Shown here: piece after piece, positions 26,691-34,542 of the stretch | How positions within the stretch are numbered: the stretch's first letter is position 1 | Layout: every line of letters starts with the position of its first letter | Source of the DNA: Lachnospiraceae bacterium | GTDB taxonomy: Bacteria > Bacillota > Clostridia > Lachnospirales > Lachnospiraceae | DNA: 64,000 nucleotides | Direction: 5' to 3' | NCBI GenBank assembly: GCA_024690605.1 | Contig: JAILOV010000034.1 | Coordinates: forward strand, 1-64,000 | Position numbers and translations under genes: made by a program | Notes under the pieces: generated by a model | Told to the model about the DNA's origin: nothing | The model's database searches: none | Seen by the model: the letters and a program-made list of their open reading frames with translations, nothing else

Positions 26691-27662
26691 TCAGTTTTTT
26701 CCCGGCGGGGTAAAAGGCTGGGGTCTGGGTCTGCGAACGGCGACAACACCGCTCTGCTCAAGATTTCGCAGGACCTGAAAACGCACTTCGGCGGCGTGCT
26801 CCGGACGGATCATATAGAAACAATAGGTGTCGATCAGACCGAACAGATTAGCAGTCCGGCCCTCGATCTTGAAATTCGTGATCCCGCGGGGGATATATTC
26901 CTCCCAGATCTCATCGGGCTTCACGACCGTCGGATAACTCTGGATACTGTAGACCGTGTTTTCTATGCCGTATTTGCAGTTCCATTCGGGGAGCGGCTTT
27001 CTTCTCTCGGGCGGCAGCTTTCTGTTTTTGAGGACGATCCGCTGGCGTCTCGCGATCTCGCGGTAATGCTCGCCGCGTCGGGGACAGTTCGGCGTGCAGG
27101 TCGCGTTCACGAGCACCTCCAGTTTGTCGGGATGCCGCAGCTTCTCGATGAATTCCCAGTTCCCGTTAAGATTGTAGTCGAGGACCACATATTTATAATC
27201 CTTTTCCATTTCCGCGTTCAGCGCATCGACATCTTTGATCTCCTTGCAGGTCGTGCTGTTGATCACGAAGGAAGGATAGTTTTTCCGGATGTATTCTTCC
27301 AGAAGAGGTGAAAAGACGAGCACTTCGTTTCTGTAGCCGGAGGCCGCCTGCAGGCAGAAGTTGCAGAATTCGTCCTTCAGATCCTCTTCCGTGAGGAGGG
27401 GGTTGGTAAACGTATAGCGGATGGGGATACCGGCCTCATTGATCGCGCGGATCGTGGCCAGGATAAAACCGGCGTCACACTGATCGTTGGGATCAATCTC
27501 CCGGCCGCCGTTCCAGAGCGCAAAGGGGAAACAGCCGAAAAAGGAGCCGATCTCGACTCCTTCGCGAAAGAGTTCCGGGTGCTGTCTGTTCAGACTTACC
27601 CAGATCATATTGAGCGGGAAATTGTAACGGAGTCCCGGCAGGTGAAATCTTGCAGAAGACAT
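26691..27662 (-). CDS. Unrecognised TIM-barrel-like protein B (possible U32-like), first gene of the exporter operon
   Basis: 323 aa, soluble. Divergent paralogue of the protein at 17964-18878 with the same block order: HLPGLRYNF, GSFFGCFPFALWNGGR, IPIRYTFTNPLL, FCNFCLQAA, SPLLEEYIRKNYPSF, NSTTCKEIKD, VLDYNLN, VLVNATCTPNCPRRGEHY, and RGITNFKIEGR. The conserved CxxxCP motif and extra Cys hint at metal or Fe-S binding. ATG 27662 has GAGGGA just upstream; the track's TTG start at 27677 is part of the preceding hairpin tail. No strong promoter was found immediately upstream, so transcription may come through the hairpin from the binding-protein gene. Confidence 0.75.
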   Translation of the reverse strand: MSSARFHLPGLRYNFPLNMIWVSLNRQHPELFREGVEIGSFFGCFPFALWNGGREIDPNDQCDAGFILATIRAINEAGIPIRYTFTNPLLTEEDLKDEFCNFCLQAASGYRNEVLVFSPLLEEYIRKNYPSFVINSTTCKEIKDVDALNAEMEKDYKYVVLDYNLNGNWEFIEKLRHPDKLEVLVNATCTPNCPRRGEHYREIARRQRIVLKNRKLPPERRKPLPEWNCKYGIENTVYSIQSYPTVVKPDEIWEEYIPRGITNFKIEGRTANLFGLIDTYCFYMIRPEHAAEVRFQVLRNLEQSGVVAVRRPRPQPFTPPGKN

Positions 27663-27677
27663 GGTTCCCTCTTTCAA

Positions 27678-27714
27678 AGAACCCCGCAGAGCCTTGCGAC
27701 CCTGCGGGGGTTCT
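27678..27714. terminator. Hairpin between the binding-protein gene and the exporter operon (terminator or attenuator)
   Basis: AGAACCCCGCAG (27678-27689) pairs with CTGCGGGGGTTCT (27702-27714), one extra G. On the minus strand the tail is TTCTTTG, a modest U-tract, and the next gene's RBS begins a few bases later. Partial readthrough is plausible. Confidence 0.7.
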
Positions 27715-27737
27715 GTTTGTGACGGTTTTACAGGAAA

Positions 27738-29195
27738 TCAAATCCCGTCAAGCGCCGTGTTGGTGCTGTCCAGGATGCCTGCCCACTTGTCGCGCACCTT
27801 GTCGTTGATCTCGGAGACCGTGGCGGTTCCGTTGAACATGGAGAAGTACACGTTGTCCCAGGTCGCGCCGTCCAGAGGGCTGGAAACTTCGAGCTCCGGA
27901 ACCCAGCCGGCATAGGTGGGCTTGATCTTGTTGATATCCTGCAGGCTGAAGTTGGTCTGGATACCCTTCTCATCGAGGTTGTAGTTGTTGAACTCGGAAC
28001 CTCTGGAGTTGTAGTCCTCATAGCCGGCAGGGAGCGTCTCCCATGCGTCATAGGCGAAAGCGATCAGACGGGCCTTCTCCGCGTCGTAGCAGCCGGGCAT
28101 CATGATGATGTTGCCGTGCACGGTGGAGATCAGGTTCTTGCCGTCCTTGGTCGGGAACGGAACAAAGCCGTTCGTGTCTGCGCAGCTGCCGACGAAGGAA
28201 CCTGCCTGTCCGGCATAGCCGTCCTCGATCAGGAACGCGATCTTGCCGTCGGTGTAGTTGGTGCGATAATCATCCCACACAGCCGGATCGTGCCAGGTCA
28301 TGTAGTAGTCCTTGGTGATCTTGTAAGCAAACTCCATTGCCTCAAGAGAAGCGGCATCTTCGACCTTGCTGACGAAATGGCCGTTGGAATCCTTGGCAAT
28401 GATGTCACCGCCGTTTCCGAGGACCGCGACCGTCAGGGTCTGGCCGATGCCGTTGGAGCCGAGCGCGAAGTAGTCGGACTGTCCGTCACCGTCCTTGTCC
28501 ACCGCGGCAACCTTCTTCAGCATGTCTTCGAAGGCACTCCAAGTCCACGTGCCGCCGTCAACCATGTCATAGATGCTGTTGGGGTCGATACCGCAGTCTT
28601 CAAGGATGCGGTGGTTGAAGAAGAGGCCGGCACCGATCTCGGGATCACCGGCGAGGATACCGAAGGTCTTGTTGCCGATGGTGTCATAGGCTGTGATGGC
28701 GTTCTTGGTGTACTTGGAATCCTTGAGATCGATGGTGTCGATCGTTGCCCAGTCATAGGCGAGACCCTGCAGGATTGAAGGACCCTGGAAGCCGTCCGGA
28801 AGGGTGAACAGGAGAGCCTGATCATCGCCGCCGGATGCGCAGTAGTTCTGGAACTCCTCGGTGATGCCGGCGCCCCAGCCAAGGCCGCCCTGATACTTGA
28901 AGGTGAAGTTATAGGTCTTCTCGAGCCACTCACGATAGGCGAGACGATCCTCTTCGAACTGGGTCGTGGGATCGCTGACGGAACCGTCTTCGGGGCTCCA
29001 CCAGTCACGGACGACAACTTCCATTCCGCCGAGATCGAAAGGCTTGCCGGTCTTGGGATCCTTTGTCACGGTGTAGGGAGCCACATCGTCACCGGACTTG
29101 CCGGCATCTCCTGCGCCGCCGCAGGCCGTGAGGCTCATTGTCATCGCTGCAGCCGTAACTGCCGCAACAACCTGTTTGGACATGGGCTTTTTCAT
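27738..29195 (-). CDS. Sugar ABC transporter substrate-binding lipoprotein
   Basis: 485 aa. Signal peptide with lipobox LTACGG (Cys25), then a CUT1-type binding-protein fold (GKIAFLIEDGYAGQAGSF, FVPFPTKDGKNLISTVHGN, LIAFAYDAWE). An EF-hand-like loop DKDGDGQSDYFAL is present, as in several extracellular binding proteins. Met 29195 with AAGGAGG upstream is the start; the track's longer version reads through the promoter. Last gene of the carbohydrate locus, with its own promoter, which suggests higher expression than the permeases. The ligand is unknown. Confidence 0.92.
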   Translation of the reverse strand: MKKPMSKQVVAAVTAAAMTMSLTACGGAGDAGKSGDDVAPYTVTKDPKTGKPFDLGGMEVVVRDWWSPEDGSVSDPTTQFEEDRLAYREWLEKTYNFTFKYQGGLGWGAGITEEFQNYCASGGDDQALLFTLPDGFQGPSILQGLAYDWATIDTIDLKDSKYTKNAITAYDTIGNKTFGILAGDPEIGAGLFFNHRILEDCGIDPNSIYDMVDGGTWTWSAFEDMLKKVAAVDKDGDGQSDYFALGSNGIGQTLTVAVLGNGGDIIAKDSNGHFVSKVEDAASLEAMEFAYKITKDYYMTWHDPAVWDDYRTNYTDGKIAFLIEDGYAGQAGSFVGSCADTNGFVPFPTKDGKNLISTVHGNIIMMPGCYDAEKARLIAFAYDAWETLPAGYEDYNSRGSEFNNYNLDEKGIQTNFSLQDINKIKPTYAGWVPELEVSSPLDGATWDNVYFSMFNGTATVSEINDKVRDKWAGILDSTNTALDGI

Positions 29196-29229
29196 TCTTT
29201 TTCCTCCTTTGATGATAGATTTTATATGA

Positions 29230-29246
29230 TGTCCGAAGATCGGACA
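29230..29246 (-). other. 5'-terminal stem-loop in the binding-protein mRNA leader
   Basis: TGTCCGA-TCT-TCGGACA, a perfect 7-bp stem, begins about 3 nt from the predicted start point. It is placed as an mRNA-stabilising 5' hairpin would be. Confidence 0.5.
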
Positions 29247-29255
29247 ACCGCGCAT

Positions 29256-29284
29256 ATTGTACCACGAAAATCGCAGTTTTTCAA
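29256..29284 (-). promoter_or_regulatory. Promoter of the 485-aa binding-protein gene
   Basis: Minus strand TTGAAA (29279-29284), 17 bp, TACAAT (29256-29261) with TGG before it. Near-consensus with extended -10. It lies between the last permease gene and the binding protein. Confidence 0.85.
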
Positions 29285-29291
29285 TCAATTA

Positions 29292-30305
29292 TCACATTTT
29301 GATGCCCGTACTGCTGATGCTCTCCACGAAAGCTCTCTGTGCAAAAAGATACAGGATGATGAGCGGTGCGATGACCAGCAGGATCGCCGTCGACAGAAGC
29401 TGATTGACCTGTGCGGGCGGCAGCTGTACCGGCTGTCCGGCACCCGAGGCGTTGCCGACATAGGAACCGATCCCGTCCGCGAAACCGCTCAATGAGGTGC
29501 TCAGGAACACCTTACCGCCGAGGAACATCCTCGTGTAGAACACATCCGTCCACTGCCAGACAAAGGCAAACAGAAAGCAGCTGGTAAGGATCGGCTTCGC
29601 TTCGGGAAGCATGATCCGGATAAAGGTCTGGAAGGTACCCAGTCCGTCAACATAGGCGGCCTCTTCAAGATCGCCGGGAATGTTGCGGAAGAACTGTCGG
29701 ATCAGGAAGATGTAAAGGCCGTTCTTGAGCCCCGTACAGCCGATGCTCATCAGGTAATACGGCAGCGTCGAATTGCGCAGATTGATGCTCTCTCCGGTGA
29801 TCAGCTGATGGAGCCCGAGGATATCAAAGAAACGGAAATGCAGGTAAAGCGATGTCGATATCGTCTGGGGAGGCACGAGGATCACCACCATGACGCAGGC
29901 AAACCAGAATTTCTTGAAGGGAAACTCGAACCGCGCGAAGCCGTAGCCGACGAGCGTGCACATGGCGACCTGCACGAGAGCGACGGTCAGCGACACGATG
30001 AGCGTGTTGAAAAAGCCCTGTCCGTAGCGCATGCCGCCATAGGCGATCTTGTAGTTTTCGGTGATGACCCTGGTCGGGATCGAGATGACGACCGGGTTGT
30101 AGATGTCATCCAGAGACATGAGGCTCACCGAGATCTTCTCGAGGATCGGCTGCAGGATCATGAAGCACATGCCGAAAAGCAGGATGAAACGCGCAAAGGA
30201 CGCGCCGGCGGAGACCAGCCGGGATCGGAGAAGATAACCGCCGGACAGCCTGTTACGCTCGCGGAATTCATGCCAGCTCATTTTTCCGGCCCTGATCTTA
30301 CTCAT
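29292..30305 (-). CDS. Carbohydrate ABC permease, MalG type (second pair)
   Basis: 337 aa with about six membrane segments. The EAA loop LEEAAYVDGLGTFQTFIRIMLPEAKP, which contacts the ATPase, is intact. An N-terminal cytoplasmic extension of about 40 residues and an inserted loop rich in Gly/Ala/Pro (GNASGAGQPVQLPPAQ) before the last segment are longer than in MalG itself. It overlaps the MalF-type gene by 8 bp. No ATPase gene is adjacent. Confidence 0.93.
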   Translation of the reverse strand: MSKIRAGKMSWHEFRERNRLSGGYLLRSRLVSAGASFARFILLFGMCFMILQPILEKISVSLMSLDDIYNPVVISIPTRVITENYKIAYGGMRYGQGFFNTLIVSLTVALVQVAMCTLVGYGFARFEFPFKKFWFACVMVVILVPPQTISTSLYLHFRFFDILGLHQLITGESINLRNSTLPYYLMSIGCTGLKNGLYIFLIRQFFRNIPGDLEEAAYVDGLGTFQTFIRIMLPEAKPILTSCFLFAFVWQWTDVFYTRMFLGGKVFLSTSLSGFADGIGSYVGNASGAGQPVQLPPAQVNQLLSTAILLVIAPLIILYLFAQRAFVESISSTGIKM

Positions 30306-31209
30306 AGTAATAAACTCCTCTTGATATGAGCGCCGATGTGATCCCCACGAAGATCAGCACGACGACGAAGTAGATCCACGACATGGCGGAGGTCAGACCG
30401 TAATTGAGCTGCAGGATCATCACGCCCTGGATCTTTTTCATGATCGCGCTGTCGCTGCGCATGCAGTAGTCGACGACCGTATAGAACCAGTTGACGAGGA
30501 AGATGGAGGAGATCATCGGGAAGGTGATCTTCCACAGACTCTCCCAGGCCGTGCAGCCCTCGATCTCGGCGGCCTCATACATGCTCTGCGGGATGGTCTG
30601 CAGTCCCGAGAGGAAGATGATGATCTGTATGCCGGAGGCCACGGCGACATCGTAGATGTTATCGATGATCTCAAAGACCGTTTCAAAGGCTCTGACGCCG
30701 ACACCGGCTGTCCGGAGCACGATCTGGATCGTCTCGGTGATGCTCACGTTGGAGGTGCTCGCCTGGATCGCTGCCTGCATGCTGTCCATGACGGCATTGT
30801 CCGTCTCGACACCGAGCATGACGCCGGAGGAGAGGATAACAGGCAGGAAGAAGATCGCCCGGACCAGAGCCCTGCCGTGGAACTTCTGATTCAGGATCAG
30901 TGCGACAAAGAAGGAGAACACCATGATCGCCAGCGTGTAAACAAACATGTTGAGTGCTCCCTCGGTCAGAAGCTGCGGGAAACTCGCATCCTGCCGGAAC
31001 GCGAAATAGTAGTTCTTGATGCCGATCCATGTCTGGTCGAACCGTCCGGCGCCGACCTTGACATCACAGAAGCTCATGTAGAGCGACTGGATAAGAGGCT
31101 TGATCATGAAGACAAGGAAACCGATGATGAACGGGGAGATGAACAGATACCCCGAGACGGCTTTTCTTTTCTGCAGTCCGACATATTTCTTTTTCTTCAG
31201 TTTTGCCAT
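30298..31209 (-). CDS. Carbohydrate ABC permease, MalF type (second pair)
   Basis: 303 aa, about six membrane segments after a lysine-rich start (MAKLKKKKYVGLQKRK). EAA loop YEAAEIEGCTAWESLWKITFPMISS. The periplasmic region contains a long Ser/Thr-rich insert (AAIQASTSNVSITETIQIV) unusual for a minimal MalF. It pairs with the overlapping MalG-type gene and follows the DUF5696-type gene by 13 bp. Confidence 0.93.
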   Translation of the reverse strand: MAKLKKKKYVGLQKRKAVSGYLFISPFIIGFLVFMIKPLIQSLYMSFCDVKVGAGRFDQTWIGIKNYYFAFRQDASFPQLLTEGALNMFVYTLAIMVFSFFVALILNQKFHGRALVRAIFFLPVILSSGVMLGVETDNAVMDSMQAAIQASTSNVSITETIQIVLRTAGVGVRAFETVFEIIDNIYDVAVASGIQIIIFLSGLQTIPQSMYEAAEIEGCTAWESLWKITFPMISSIFLVNWFYTVVDYCMRSDSAIMKKIQGVMILQLNYGLTSAMSWIYFVVVLIFVGITSALISRGVYYYE

Positions 31210-31222
31210 CTGATCCTGCTCC

Positions 31223-33841
31223 TTACCTGACCACTACATAGTCGCGGGCAGGCACGAGAACACCCTCCGCGTCATAATCGTTGAAACCGGTGTTGACATA
31301 AACCTTTGTTCCGTCCTCATAGACCGTCACGGAGACCTCATCGGACAGATTGTCATAGTCTGTCATTTCCATGCGGAATACATGGCCCATTTCCTTGTTA
31401 TAGCGGTTATAGGTCGCGATCGCCCGCTCCCGCCAGGAATCGTAGCTTGCGCCGTAAAGCTCGCTGTACATCGTTTTCTGTGTCACAAACGCATCCGCTT
31501 TCATGAACGCATAGGAGAGACCCGCTCCGTACCGCGCGCAGAGCAGCAGCTCCTCCTCTGCGTTTCCGCAGAGATTGATGGGATCGCCGGTGTAATCGAC
31601 ATAGCCGTGGATCGCGAGCTCATAGAAGGGAATGTATGCATCCAGAATGGTATATTCGCTTCCCTTGAGATCCATGCCCATGACGATATCGCTGTAGAGG
31701 GCGGCATATTCGTTGCCCATCTGCGTCAGGAAAGGCGTCCGGTTTTCCTGGAGGGCCTTGAAGCGCTGCATCTGATCCTCGAGCGCGACCTGTCTGGAGC
31801 GCATGTTCTTCCGGTAGTAGTCGGCGGCAAGATCCTTGCCGATGTCGGCAAAGGACACGCCTGCCCCGTTCTTTACGGCGTAAGTCTGCAGGTTGTCCGC
31901 CATTCGATCGGCGAGGTCCGCGTGCAGGAGATAATAGGATTCGGCAAATTCCCGTGAGGCATAGGTGATATGACTGAACTGGTGCTGCTCTGCCCGCTCC
32001 TTGGTGATAAACCGCGCCGCGTCCCGGAAGGAGAAGAAGCCGTTGAAAATGTTGCTGTCGTATTCGTACATCGTCGCGCCGTCAAGATACAGCGTGGCGT
32101 TTGCCGATCCCGCGCCGGCAATGAGCTTCTTCAGACCGCCTGCTCCGCCGAGACTGCGGATGGGCCGGATGTGTTTCAGGATCTTCTGCTTCAATCCGCC
32201 GTTGCACCAGCCGGTCAGACGCACGGAAAGGTTTTTCAGACCGCCCTCGGAAAGGTCGGAGATGATCGTCCCGGCTTCCGCATAGGTCGTGAGCGGCAGC
32301 GGTCTGGATACGGGGACGCCGAGGATCTGTTTGACCTTGTCGATCGCACCGACGATCTCTATGGCAACGGGAGCATCGGTATCATCGCGCAATGACATCA
32401 CTTCCCCATAGGTGTCTTTGAGATAGGAGGCATAGGACTTGGCCATGTCCGTGTAATCGCCGGAGGCGATGAAGCGGTAGCGCTGGGAGACAGTCTCGTC
32501 CGGGAGCTCCCAGAGATAGGAGTAGACTTCGCCCTGGGAAAGCCCGGTCACATCATACTGCTCGCGGGCGAGCATCGTATAGGTCGCATCGATATAGTTG
32601 TAACTGTTCGTCTTGCCGGCGACATCGGCACGGACGGCGGCATAGGCGCGGCCTCCCTCCAGAATGCACAGGAAGGAGTCATCGCCTTCCGACAGGCCGA
32701 AGGTGTTGTAGAAGACACGTGTGTCATGAACCAGATCCTTGCGGGAGATGCCGTAATCCCAGCCGTAGAGATTGGCATAGTAGCCGTTCAGGGAGGTTTT
32801 GTTGTTGTTGAAGCGGATCAATGCGCCACTGCCCTCAGGCACGAACAGGAAGCCTTCCGCATCCGTCCCGGTCGCGCCGAAGTAAGGAAGCGGCGAGAGG
32901 GAATACAGGGGGTAGTCCTTGCGGTGTTCGATCTCCGAGAGCGGGACCTCGACCACGAGTTCGTCACCCTCCAGGCGGTAGCGGATCGTCACGTTAAAGA
33001 CCGGCTTGTCCGAGGTCTTTTCGGCGTTATCGAGCGACTTGGATTCGAGATAATCGTCATAGGTGAAGCCGGCGGCACCGAAGTAGCCCTCCAGCTTCTT
33101 GCGCTGCGTCTCCTTGGTCTCCGAACGGAAGGCGTAGATCACTTCCTTCGACATGATCGGATATCTGGCCAGAAGCGCGTCCTTGTCATCCTTCTTGCTG
33201 AGATTGTCGATGTCATATTTTTTGTAGTACTGGCTGACAAGTTCCTTTTCACTCGCGCTCATCGCGCCGACAAACCGGTCATAGACCTCTTTGGTCATCA
33301 CCGCGGGGATGATATAGTCCTTTTCGATATCGCCGATGCTGTAGCGCACGGTGATCGAGGAGGCGTCGGATTCGATCTCGTAGTTCTTATTCTTCGTGGA
33401 GTGTGCATAGGAATTGATCGCCGTATCGACACCGCTCGCGTCGGAATAAGTGAGCGCGATCGTGGAATTCAGCCGGTCCTTTTCCGCGCCGAGAGCGATG
33501 CTGTCCTTTTCGGTGTCCTGCGCGTTGGAATACCAGACCTTGCCGGTCTGCTTGACCAGGAGTGAAAACTGTGTGGTCACGGGATCCATCGTGAGCTTCA
33601 GGGCGTCATTTTCCAGAATGATCTCCGTCTCGTCTCCGGTATACTCATGGATCTCGGAAATGCTCGCGTCATTGTCCGTCTTCTGGAAGAAGATGATGAG
33701 GAAGATGGCGAGCGCGACCACACCGATGAAGGCAAGAGGGACGAGGATGTCCTTCAGCGCCTGCTTTACAGCGTTGCGCCGCTCCACCTGCTTCTCGGTC
33801 AGCTCTTTTTTCGGTTTTGTCTTTGCTGTGTCTTTGCTCAT
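31223..33841 (-). CDS. DUF5696-type membrane-anchored extracytoplasmic protein
   Basis: 872 aa. A charged cytoplasmic start, one membrane segment (about 33-53), then a large extracytoplasmic part: a beta-rich N half (DALKLTMDPVTTQFSLLVKQTGKVWYSN, FLFVPEGSGALIRFNNNKTSLNGYYANLYGWDY) and a C half with barrel-like spacing (LKNLSVRLTGWCNGGLKQKI, ANATLYLDGATMYEYD, TQMGNEYAALYSDIVMGMD). This matches my recollection of DUF5696 proteins, found with YIP1 and ABC genes in Paenibacillus-type loci. A glycoside-hydrolase-like role is possible but no catalytic pair can be named. A bacterial cell-surface location is expected. Confidence 0.82.
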   Translation of the reverse strand: MSKDTAKTKPKKELTEKQVERRNAVKQALKDILVPLAFIGVVALAIFLIIFFQKTDNDASISEIHEYTGDETEIILENDALKLTMDPVTTQFSLLVKQTGKVWYSNAQDTEKDSIALGAEKDRLNSTIALTYSDASGVDTAINSYAHSTKNKNYEIESDASSITVRYSIGDIEKDYIIPAVMTKEVYDRFVGAMSASEKELVSQYYKKYDIDNLSKKDDKDALLARYPIMSKEVIYAFRSETKETQRKKLEGYFGAAGFTYDDYLESKSLDNAEKTSDKPVFNVTIRYRLEGDELVVEVPLSEIEHRKDYPLYSLSPLPYFGATGTDAEGFLFVPEGSGALIRFNNNKTSLNGYYANLYGWDYGISRKDLVHDTRVFYNTFGLSEGDDSFLCILEGGRAYAAVRADVAGKTNSYNYIDATYTMLAREQYDVTGLSQGEVYSYLWELPDETVSQRYRFIASGDYTDMAKSYASYLKDTYGEVMSLRDDTDAPVAIEIVGAIDKVKQILGVPVSRPLPLTTYAEAGTIISDLSEGGLKNLSVRLTGWCNGGLKQKILKHIRPIRSLGGAGGLKKLIAGAGSANATLYLDGATMYEYDSNIFNGFFSFRDAARFITKERAEQHQFSHITYASREFAESYYLLHADLADRMADNLQTYAVKNGAGVSFADIGKDLAADYYRKNMRSRQVALEDQMQRFKALQENRTPFLTQMGNEYAALYSDIVMGMDLKGSEYTILDAYIPFYELAIHGYVDYTGDPINLCGNAEEELLLCARYGAGLSYAFMKADAFVTQKTMYSELYGASYDSWRERAIATYNRYNKEMGHVFRMEMTDYDNLSDEVSVTVYEDGTKVYVNTGFNDYDAEGVLVPARDYVVVR

Positions 33842-33869
33842 TCCCGCTCCAATATGTGTATCCGATGTG

Positions 33870-34532
33870 CTACATGCGGAACAGCATTTCTCTGACCAGT
33901 GAAACGATATAGGAGACCCCCTCGGTGATCATGCTGAAAAAGAGCAGCAGGAGAAACACCATCACGAGCATCGCGAAGAGCGATGCGATCGTGAACAGGA
34001 GGTTCTTGGCGCCGGAGAACTCGTGGATCTGTCCCATGGCGGCGATGATCAGGATACCGGCATAGATGAGGCTCAGGGCGCTGATGACCGTATAGAATTC
34101 GCGCTCGTCCACAGTGACGCCGTTGGAGAGCAGCATCAGCGGCAGCTGCACCACGGGATAGGGCAGCAGGCCATAGCAGGTCGCCATATAGACCTGTCCG
34201 AGGCGGCCTTTGCCGTCAAAGAGCGTTGTGAGCGCCCAGTTGCCAACCACCCAGAGTGCAAGAGGAAAGAGAACGCTTGCCAGATAGAGGAAGATGTTAA
34301 GTTCCTCCCAGTAGACCGTGATGAAGATAAAGCTGGTAAAGCGCAGCTTCATGATACGCACGATGAGCGTCACGATCAGGATCGTGTTGGCGGCGGCCAT
34401 GGTGCCGCGCTTCTCGTGGGTGAGATCCCAGAAGCCGTCCAGCGGATGCGTCATGCAGTAGAAGGCGAATTTCAGGGAATCCCAGTATTTCGCCCACCAT
34501 GCCTTATCCTTCCATGTCAATGCCTGTTCCAT
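33870..34532 (-). CDS. YIP1-family membrane protein
   Basis: 220 aa. A cytoplasmic N terminus containing YCMTHPLDGFWDLTHEKRGTMAAA, the opening usual for bacterial YIP1-domain proteins, followed by about five membrane segments (FPLALWVVGNWALTTLFDGKGRLGQVYMATCYGLLPYPVVQLP is the diagnostic stretch). No enzymatic motif. It sits between the NHL and DUF5696 genes with gaps of 10 and 28 bp, an arrangement that suggests a membrane partner of those surface proteins. Confidence 0.88.
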   Translation of the reverse strand: MEQALTWKDKAWWAKYWDSLKFAFYCMTHPLDGFWDLTHEKRGTMAAANTILIVTLIVRIMKLRFTSFIFITVYWEELNIFLYLASVLFPLALWVVGNWALTTLFDGKGRLGQVYMATCYGLLPYPVVQLPLMLLSNGVTVDEREFYTVISALSLIYAGILIIAAMGQIHEFSGAKNLLFTIASLFAMLVMVFLLLLFFSMITEGVSYIVSLVREMLFRM

Positions 34533-34542
34533 GCAGTGCCCC

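Noticed and set aside
28480-28530. EF-hand-like loop DKDGDGQSDYFAL as evidence of a calcium-signalling protein
   Set aside because: Such loops are common in extracellular sugar-binding proteins and the rest of the protein is a CUT1 binding protein.
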